Source: Candidatus Aminicenantota bacterium (GTDB lineage: Bacteria > Acidobacteriota > Aminicenantia > Aminicenantales > UBA4085). Taken from it: a stretch of DNA of 64,000 bases. The notes beneath the pieces are model-generated. The model did not search any database and was not told the origin of the DNA. It saw nothing but the letters and a program-made list of their open reading frames with translations. The position numbers were made by a program, and so were the translations under genes. Below are positions 58,053 through 64,000 of the stretch, piece by piece. The DNA is taken from NCBI GenBank assembly GCA_003141555.1, contig PLMN01000029.1:337922-401921 (forward strand), given 5' to 3'. Positions within the stretch are counted from its first letter, which is position 1. Every line of letters starts with the position of its first letter.

Positions 58053-58834
58053 GTTTTTTCCTTATACGCTCTCAGTGCCTCTTTGGCGATCTGGACGAAG
58101 GATTCCGCCTCGAGGGATGCACCCCCGACGAGGAAGCCGTCGATATCCTTTTCCCGGAAAAGGGCAAAAGAATTGGCGGGCTTCACAGACCCGCCATAAA
58201 GTATTATAGCACGGGCGGCCGTTTCTTTGCCATATTTTTCTTCGATCTTCCGCCGGATGGCCGAGTGGACTTCCTGCGCCTGTCCCGGCGATGCGGTCCG
58301 GCCCGTCCCTATGGCCCAGACCGGCTCGTAGGCGAAAACGACGTTCGACAACGCTTGTGGGGGGACGTTCTCGAGGCCTTTTTCGATCTGGGAGCCGACC
58401 GTGGCCAATACGCGGTCCGAATCCCGTTCGGCCAGAGTCTCTCCGACGCAGAAAATCGGGCGGAGACCCACCCGCAGCGCGGCGAAAATCCTCTTGTTGA
58501 CCGTGGCGTCTGTTTCGCCGAAATGCTGACGCCTCTCCGAGTGGCCTATCACGACATATCGGCATCCTAAGTCGGTCAGCATCGAACCCGATATTTCCCC
58601 CGTAAAAGCCCCCTTGTCCTCCCAAAACAGATTTTGGGCACCGAGCGAAATCGACGAGCCTTGGAGCATCTTGCCCGCCTCCCCGAGAGCGGTATAGGGC
58701 GGGATGACTACGATCTCAGCCCCGGCCATAGCCGGGGCTGCACTTAGAATCAGACGGAGAATCGCCCGCGTCTCCGGCGCGGTCATGTGCATCTTCCAAT
58801 TGCCTGCGACGAAAGGGGGCTTTTTATCAGGCAT
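58049..58834 (-). CDS. tpiA: Triosephosphate isomerase
   Basis: A 261-residue TIM barrel with NWKMH, catalytic H in IGHSERR, catalytic E in YEPVWAIGTG, and LYGGSVKP, LVGGASL in the phosphate loop. It interconverts DHAP and GAP. The ATG at 58834 overlaps the pgk stop by 8 bp. Confidence 0.97.
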   Translation of the reverse strand: MPDKKPPFVAGNWKMHMTAPETRAILRLILSAAPAMAGAEIVVIPPYTALGEAGKMLQGSSISLGAQNLFWEDKGAFTGEISGSMLTDLGCRYVVIGHSERRQHFGETDATVNKRIFAALRVGLRPIFCVGETLAERDSDRVLATVGSQIEKGLENVPPQALSNVVFAYEPVWAIGTGRTASPGQAQEVHSAIRRKIEEKYGKETAARAIILYGGSVKPANSFALFREKDIDGFLVGGASLEAESFVQIAKEALRAYKEKT

Positions 58835-60017
58835 GAGACTTGTTTTCCAAGGCGTCGATTCCGGGCAGGGTATTATAGGCAAGGAATTCGAGGCTCGCTC
58901 CGCCGCCCGTTGAAATATGGGTGATCTTGTCTCCGACGCCCGCCTTGGCCACGGCCGCGATCGAATCTCCGCCGCCGATGATGGACATCGCTCCGGACGC
59001 AGCCACGGCTTCGGCGATCTTGATCGTACCCGCCGAGAAGGCGGGGACTTCAAAGACGCCGAGCGGCCCGTTCCAGAAAATCGTCTTGGCTTGGGCGATG
59101 ATCGCCGCATACTGGGCTATGGTCCGGGGACCGATGTCGACGCCCATGAGGTCCGCGGGGAACGGATATGAATCCGCGATCTCCGACACCGTCCCGGACT
59201 CGATCGACGCGGTCAGGAGATGATCGCTCGGCAGCCGGAAGTCGACGCCTTTGGCCGCGGCGTCGTCGAGGATCTTGGCCGCTGTTTCCAACTTATCGGC
59301 CTCGACCAAAGATTTGCCGACGCCGTATCCCTTGGCCTTCAGGAACGTGTAGGCCATCGCCCCGCCGATCAGGATGTGATCGGCCAGGTTGAGGAGGTTT
59401 TCGATGACCGGGATCTTGTCCTCGGACTTGGCTCCGCCTAGGATGGCGACATAAGGCTTGGCCGGCGAGATCACGGCCCGCCGGAGGTAATCGACTTCGG
59501 TCTTCATGAGCATGCCCGCGGCGCAACAGGGGACAAAGTCCGTGATGCCCACGACCGAGGCGTGGGCCCGGTGGCTCGATCCAAAAGCGTCGTTGACGAA
59601 GATGTCGATGCCGGAGGCCAGCTGCCGGGCGAAGGCCGGGTCGTTCTTCGTCTCTTCGACGTGAAACCGGACGTTTTCGAGCAGGAGGACCTGCCCTTCG
59701 CGAAGCCCGGCCTTGAGCGCTTCCACCTCGGGCCCGATGCAGTCCGGAGCGAACAGCACCTCCCGCCCCAGGAGCTCGGCCAGCCGGACCGCGGCCGGCC
59801 GCAGGCTCAGCTTCGGATCGGGCTTGCCCTTGGGCCGGCCCAGGTGCGAACAGAGGACGAGCCTGGCCCCGCCGTCGACCAGCATCCGGATCGTGGGCAG
59901 CGAGGCCCGGATCCGCGTGTCGTTCCGAATGGCGCCTTTGTCGTCGAGCGGCACGTTGAAGTCCACCCGGCAGAAAACCATCTTCCCCCGGACGTTCAGA
60001 TCTTTGATGAACAGCAT
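58827..60017 (-). CDS. pgk: Phosphoglycerate kinase
   Basis: A 396-residue kinase with RVDFNVPLD at the start, SHLGRPKG, and FWNGPLGVFE, GGGDSIAAV, STGGGASLEFL motifs. Length normal. It produces ATP and 3-phosphoglycerate. The ATG at 60017 lies 14 nt after the gap gene. Confidence 0.97.
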   Translation of the reverse strand: MLFIKDLNVRGKMVFCRVDFNVPLDDKGAIRNDTRIRASLPTIRMLVDGGARLVLCSHLGRPKGKPDPKLSLRPAAVRLAELLGREVLFAPDCIGPEVEALKAGLREGQVLLLENVRFHVEETKNDPAFARQLASGIDIFVNDAFGSSHRAHASVVGITDFVPCCAAGMLMKTEVDYLRRAVISPAKPYVAILGGAKSEDKIPVIENLLNLADHILIGGAMAYTFLKAKGYGVGKSLVEADKLETAAKILDDAAAKGVDFRLPSDHLLTASIESGTVSEIADSYPFPADLMGVDIGPRTIAQYAAIIAQAKTIFWNGPLGVFEVPAFSAGTIKIAEAVAASGAMSIIGGGDSIAAVAKAGVGDKITHISTGGGASLEFLAYNTLPGIDALENKSHA

Positions 60018-60031
60018 CGGTCCGGCCCCGC

Positions 60032-61033
60032 TCAGCGCGAAATGAACTTGATCAGGTCGCGAAGGCGGCAGGAATAGCCCCACTCGTTGTCGTACCAGGC
60101 CAGGACCTTGATGAAGTTTCCACCGATGACCTTGGTCGAGAGGCCGTCGACGATCGCCGAATGGGAATTGTGGAGGAAATCGACAGAAACCAGGGGCTCG
60201 GCGGTGTATTGGAGGATGCCCTTGAGGCTCCCCTCCGCGGCGGCTTTCAGGGCGGAGTTGACCGATTTCTCGTCGACGGGCTTGGTCACGATGGCCACAA
60301 AGTCCACGAGCGACACGTCGGGCGTCGGGACGCGGATGGCGATCCCGTCGATCTTGCCCTTGAGCTCGGGCAGGACCAGGCCCACCGCCTTGGCCGCCCC
60401 GGTCGTGGTCGGGATCTGGGACAGCCCGGCGGCCCGGGCGCGGCGCAGGTCCTTGTGGGGCGCGTCGAGGATCTTCTGATCGTTGGTGTAGGCGTGGATC
60501 GTGGTCATGAAGCCTTTTTCGATCCCGAACGCCTCGTGGAGGACCTTGGCCACGGGGGCGAGGCAGTTCGTGGTGCACGAGGCGTTCGACAGGACGTGGT
60601 GCTTCGTCCCGTCGTAGGCCTTGTCGTTGACCCCCATAACCAAGGTGAGATCGGGGTCGGCGGCCGGGGCGCTGACGATGACCTTTTTCGCCCCGCCCTG
60701 CTCGATATGCTTGATGATATCGGGCCGCTTGGTCCATTTGCCCGTGGATTCCACCACGATGTCGACGCCCAGGGCCTTCCAGGGAAGGAGGGCGACGTCC
60801 TTCTCGGCTAGGACCTTGATCCTCCGGCCGTTGACGATGATGGCATCGCCCTCGGAAGAGATGTCGTGATCGAAGAGGCCGAGAACGGAATCATATTTCA
60901 GGAGATGGGCGAGCGTCGGGGCGTCGGTGATATCGTTCACCGCCACGAATTCGATCTCGGGGTCGTTTTCGGAAGCGCGCAGGAGATTCCGGCCGATACG
61001 CCCGAAGCCGTTGATTCCAACCTTGATAGACAT
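60032..61033 (-). CDS. gap: Glyceraldehyde-3-phosphate dehydrogenase
   Basis: A 333-residue enzyme with NGFGRIGRN (NAD site), catalytic cysteine in SNASCTTNCLAP, and YDNEWGYS. The ATG at 61033 has a GGAGG site. It is the first gene of the glycolytic operon transcribed leftward. A weak TTGATT-17-TAATTT promoter is possible upstream. Confidence 0.97.
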   Translation of the reverse strand: MSIKVGINGFGRIGRNLLRASENDPEIEFVAVNDITDAPTLAHLLKYDSVLGLFDHDISSEGDAIIVNGRRIKVLAEKDVALLPWKALGVDIVVESTGKWTKRPDIIKHIEQGGAKKVIVSAPAADPDLTLVMGVNDKAYDGTKHHVLSNASCTTNCLAPVAKVLHEAFGIEKGFMTTIHAYTNDQKILDAPHKDLRRARAAGLSQIPTTTGAAKAVGLVLPELKGKIDGIAIRVPTPDVSLVDFVAIVTKPVDEKSVNSALKAAAEGSLKGILQYTAEPLVSVDFLHNSHSAIVDGLSTKVIGGNFIKVLAWYDNEWGYSCRLRDLIKFISR

Positions 61034-61143
61034 TGTAAAAACCTCCAATCTTGGAATGAGTTGGCGGGCCAAAAAGGAAACTCAAATTAGCATAAATGGA
61101 GCTCGAAATCAATTTTATGATAAAATCCGGCCCGGGAGCGTCC

Positions 61144-62691
61144 ATGAATATCCTCACTTCAAGCGAGATGAGGGCGGTCGACCGGACCGCGATCGACGAT
61201 CTGGGCATTCCGGGTTCGGTCCTCATGGAAAACGCCGGCCGGCGCGTCGCGGACGAGATCCTGTGGCGGTTTCCCCGAATCTCGGATGAAAGCGTCGTGG
61301 TGATCGCCGGCAAAGGCAACAACGGAGGCGATGGCCTCGTCGTCGCCCGCCGCCTCGCCGACGATGGCGCCCGGCCTCTTGTCCTGCTCCTCGCCCGGAA
61401 AGCCGAGATCAAGGGCGATGCGGCCCTTCCTCTGGCCGTGGCGGACAAGCTCGGGCTGGAGATCGTCGAGATCGAAGGGGAGGCCGCGTGGCGGAAACAG
61501 CGAACGCGCCTCTGGCACGCCTCGGTGATCGTCGACGCGATCTTCGGCACGGGACTTTCCCAGCCCGCTCAGGGGCTGTTCGCGGAGGCCATCGACGACA
61601 TCAACAAGGCACGAGGATTCAAGGTCGCGGTCGACGTCCCCTCGGGACTTTCCTCGGATACGTTCCTGGTCGTGGGGCCGGCGGTCCGAGCCAACCTGAC
61701 GGTCGCCCTGGCCGCGCCCAAGATCTGCCATGTGTTCCCTCCGGCCGAAGAGCTATCGGGGGAGCTTGTCATCGCCGAGATAGGAATTCCCGCGGTCCTG
61801 TTCGATGACGCCCGCCTCAAGCTCCGTCTCGTGGAGAAGGCTGACATCTCCCGGCACTTCAAGAAGCGGGCTCGAACCGCGCACAAAGGGACCTACGGCC
61901 ACGTATTCATCCTGGCCGGATCCTGGGGGAAAACCGGCTCGGCGGTCATGGCCGGAAAAGCGGCCCTCCGGTCGGGCGCGGGGCTCGTGACCGTCGGCAC
62001 GCCCATGAGTTGTCTGCCCATCGTCGCGAAGGCGATGATGGAGCTGATGACGGAAGGCCTGGCCGAAACGGCCGAACGGACGCTCGCCGCGGAGGCGCTT
62101 CCCCGCCTTGGAGAGCTCCTTCCGGGCAAGGAAGCCTGGCTCATTGGGCCGGGGATATCGACGCATCCCTCGACCGCAAAGCTCGTGAGGTCCGTCCTGG
62201 CCGGGTTTCCCGGTCCCGTCGTCATCGATGCCGACGGGCTCAATATCGTCGCCGAGGATTTGTCGATTCTGGCGTCTGCCGGAAAGCCGGCGGTCCTGAC
62301 GCCCCATCCGGGCGAGTTCGCCCGATTGACCGGCTTGACGATCGCCGAAGTCCAGGCCGACAGGATCGAACTGGCCCGGCGTTTCGCCCAGGATCACGGC
62401 GTTTACCTTGTGCTCAAGGGCTATCGAACGCTCGTGGCCTCGCCCGCGGGCGACGTCTTCGCAAATCTCACGGGGAACCCGGGCATGGCCACCGGCGGCT
62501 CGGGGGATGTCCTCAGCGGCATGATCGCCTCGTTCATCGCCCAGGAGAAGGACGTCCTCGGGGCGACGCTGGCCGCGGTCTATCTCCACGGCCTGAGCGG
62601 CGATCTCGCCGCCCGCAAGCTCGGCGAGCGGGCGCTTATCGCCGGAGATCTGATCCGCTTTCTTCCGGCGGCCGCCAGGGAGATGGAATAA
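61144..62691 (+). CDS. nnr: Bifunctional NAD(P)HX epimerase/dehydratase
   Basis: A 515-residue fusion. The N-terminal YjeF epimerase has MENAGRRVADEI, AGKGNNGGDGLVVARRL and DAIFGTGLS; the C-terminal ribokinase-like dehydratase has HKGTYGHVFILAGS, LTPHPGEFARLTG, and NPGMATGGSGDVLSGMIA. It repairs hydrated nicotinamide cofactors. The ATG at 61144 is preferred over 61096 because the protein then starts MNILTSSEMR like its relatives. Confidence 0.93.
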   Translation: MNILTSSEMRAVDRTAIDDLGIPGSVLMENAGRRVADEILWRFPRISDESVVVIAGKGNNGGDGLVVARRLADDGARPLVLLLARKAEIKGDAALPLAVADKLGLEIVEIEGEAAWRKQRTRLWHASVIVDAIFGTGLSQPAQGLFAEAIDDINKARGFKVAVDVPSGLSSDTFLVVGPAVRANLTVALAAPKICHVFPPAEELSGELVIAEIGIPAVLFDDARLKLRLVEKADISRHFKKRARTAHKGTYGHVFILAGSWGKTGSAVMAGKAALRSGAGLVTVGTPMSCLPIVAKAMMELMTEGLAETAERTLAAEALPRLGELLPGKEAWLIGPGISTHPSTAKLVRSVLAGFPGPVVIDADGLNIVAEDLSILASAGKPAVLTPHPGEFARLTGLTIAEVQADRIELARRFAQDHGVYLVLKGYRTLVASPAGDVFANLTGNPGMATGGSGDVLSGMIASFIAQEKDVLGATLAAVYLHGLSGDLAARKLGERALIAGDLIRFLPAAAREME

Positions 62692-62694
62692 GCC

Positions 62695-63225
62695 ATGAGA
62701 CATAGCCCCTCGTCCCAGGACCGCCCGGCGAAGAAAATGCCGGCCGGGGAGGCGGAGGGCCCGGTTTTCCCGCGGCTCCTGTATTCCCGATCTCCCGAAG
62801 AGACGCAGGCCATCGCCCGGGAGCTGGCCGGCCACCTGAGGGGCGATGAGACCGTTTTCCTGATCGGCGAGCTTGGAGCCGGTAAAACGGTATTCACGAA
62901 AGGCCTGGCCGCCGGCCTTGGCTTCGAAGACGTCCACCAGGTCTGCAGTCCGACGTTCACCCTCATGAACGTCTATCCGGCCAGGGTCCCCATTTACCAC
63001 TTCGACCTCTACCGGTTGTCGGGATGGGACGATGTGATCGACCTGGGATTCGAAGATTATCTCGCCGAAGGCGTCGTCGTCGTCGAATGGGCCGAGAAGA
63101 TCGCTTTTCCCATCGAGGCGATCGTCGTCGTCATCACCGTCGAGGCCGACGACCGGCGGCGGATTGAAATGACGCGGCCGGGAGCCCGGGGCGACCGTCC
63201 ATTCCAGGGAGGAAGACCGACATGA
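62695..63225 (+). CDS. tsaE: tRNA threonylcarbamoyladenosine biosynthesis ATPase TsaE
   Basis: A 176-residue P-loop ATPase with Walker A GELGAGKT (58-65), CSPTFTLMNVYP and FDLYRLSGWDD, followed by VVVEWAEKI. The N-terminal about 30 residues are an extension. It supports the TsaBD complex that modifies ANN-decoding tRNAs. It overlaps apt by 4 nt. Confidence 0.93.
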   Translation: MRHSPSSQDRPAKKMPAGEAEGPVFPRLLYSRSPEETQAIARELAGHLRGDETVFLIGELGAGKTVFTKGLAAGLGFEDVHQVCSPTFTLMNVYPARVPIYHFDLYRLSGWDDVIDLGFEDYLAEGVVVVEWAEKIAFPIEAIVVVITVEADDRRRIEMTRPGARGDRPFQGGRPT

Positions 63226-63758
63226 AGATCGAACAGCTGAAAGACTACATCTACGAGGTCCCGGATTTTCCCAAGCCCGGGGTCGGGTTCAAGGACATTT
63301 CGCCCCTTGTCCGCGATGCCGCGGCCTACAATTTTACGGTCGATAGGCTGTCGGATTGGGCCCGGGCCAAGCGGCCCGAAGTCATCGTCGGCATCGAGTC
63401 GCGCGGCTACTTGTTCGCCGCGGCCGTGGCCCGGGACCTCAAGCTCGGCTTGGATGTGATCCGCAAAAAAGGCAAGCTGCCGCGCAAGACGGTCTGCGTC
63501 AAAGCGCCCAACGAATACGCGATCGAGTACTTCGAGATGCACGAGGACACGATCCGACCCGGACAGCGGGTCATCGTCATCGATGATCTCATCGCCACAG
63601 GGTCCTCCTCGACGAGCGCCCTCGACCTGGTGAAGCTCCTGAAAGGGAATCCGGTCGGGTTCGGTGCGGTCATCGAGCTCGCCTTCCTGGGCGGCGTCGC
63701 CGCCATCCGGAAAGCCCACCCCGAGGTCGATGTTTTCTGCCTGCTCCGCTATTCCTGA
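63222..63758 (+). CDS. apt: Adenine phosphoribosyltransferase
   Basis: A 178-residue enzyme with PDFPKPGVGFKDISPL near the start, GIESRGYLFA, and the PRPP site VIVIDDLIATGSSS. It converts adenine and PRPP to AMP. Length and motifs complete. Confidence 0.95.
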   Translation: MKIEQLKDYIYEVPDFPKPGVGFKDISPLVRDAAAYNFTVDRLSDWARAKRPEVIVGIESRGYLFAAAVARDLKLGLDVIRKKGKLPRKTVCVKAPNEYAIEYFEMHEDTIRPGQRVIVIDDLIATGSSSTSALDLVKLLKGNPVGFGAVIELAFLGGVAAIRKAHPEVDVFCLLRYS

Positions 63759-63822
63759 TCCGATGCGGCCCTCGGACAAGAGAATCGCGTCCGCCCGATC
63801 CTCCGGCCTAAGGAGAATCCCG

Positions 63823-64000
63823 ATGTCGGCCCGCCTCCAAGCCATGTTCGCCCTCGGCTGCCTGATCCTGGGAATCGAGGCCTGCCTCGTGCGTCCGGCC
63901 GCGAAAGCGGGGCTGAGCTTCGGACCGGCTGAGGTCCGCTGGGTTGCGTCGACCCTGGCCGGAATGACGCTCGAGGAAAAGATCGGGCAGCTCATTTCCT
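63823..64000 (+). CDS. Glycoside hydrolase family 3 enzyme, N-terminal part
   Basis: An ATG at 63823 with an AAGGAG site opens an exported protein (ARLQAMFALGCLILGIEACL signal, possible lipoprotein), followed by TLAGMTLEEKIGQLI, the typical start of GH3 beta-glucosidases/beta-N-acetylhexosaminidases. It runs off the window end. Confidence 0.75.
   Translation, partial: MSARLQAMFALGCLILGIEACLVRPAAKAGLSFGPAEVRWVASTLAGMTLEEKIGQLIS

Noticed and set aside
60018-60737. Upstream extension of the pgk frame
   Set aside because: It is the out-of-frame antisense part of the gap gene; pgk starts at 60017 with the conserved N-terminus.

Overview
The window is high-GC bacterial chromosome carrying a complete temperate siphovirus-like prophage of about 44.8 kb. 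The host cannot be named from this sequence. Zinc-ribbon thioredoxin, S9 dipeptidyl-peptidase, GH3, an RsbRD-type sensor domain and a gap-pgk-tpiA-secG-tRNA-Leu block fit a Gram-negative, Acidobacteriota/Aminicenantes-like heterotroph, but that is an inference from gene style only.

Left host flank (1-6503): an RsbRD-type gene, a decayed CocE/NonD hydrolase pseudogene, then a tight five-gene plus-strand operon (1841-6395). The operon encodes a serine-palmitoyltransferase-like PLP enzyme, a short-chain dehydrogenase, an SxtJ-like membrane protein, a NodU/SxtI-type carbamoyltransferase and a DUF5989 (SxtK-like) membrane peptide. It looks like a route to a carbamoylated long-chain amino alcohol or related lipid, and its product is unknown.

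Prophage (6504-51347): bounded by a perfect 48-bp direct repeat that begins inside a tRNA-Arg(TCG) gene. Left arm, minus strand: tyrosine integrase, a three-part type III-like restriction-modification cassette (Mod, helicase Res, separate PD-(D/E)XK nuclease) and a repressor. A divergent promoter region with spaced TGGCA repeats separates the repressor from a Cro-like gene and excisionase. The early plus-strand operon carries a CII-like regulator, Sak4-like ATPase, a replication initiator and RusA. Lysis candidates follow (RlpA-like barrel, holin-like protein, M15 endopeptidase, two spanin-like proteins), then a ParB/PAPS-reductase/HNH/ParB group and the terminases. The morphogenesis genes run from portal to tail tip. 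They include a protease with an in-frame nested scaffold start, a four-gene glycan cassette between capsid and connector genes, and a tail assembly chaperone made by -1 frameshifting at A_AAA_AAC. After the tail tip come receptor-binding-like proteins, a secreted glycosidase-like protein, and AT-rich envelope morons behind their own promoters. The right arm is a minus-strand operon driven by a perfect-consensus promoter.

Right host flank (51348-64000): a membrane protein, S9 peptidase, AlkD-like glycosylase, thioredoxin, Gfo/Idh oxidoreductase, tRNA-Leu(GAG), the secG/tpiA/pgk/gap operon on the minus strand, then nnrD-tsaE-apt and the start of a GH3 enzyme on the plus strand.

The observations I would follow first are the lipid/carbamoyl operon, the phage glycan cassette, the split restriction cassette with a PKD-like tail on the methyltransferase, and a 46-nt hairpin element found twice in the phage.
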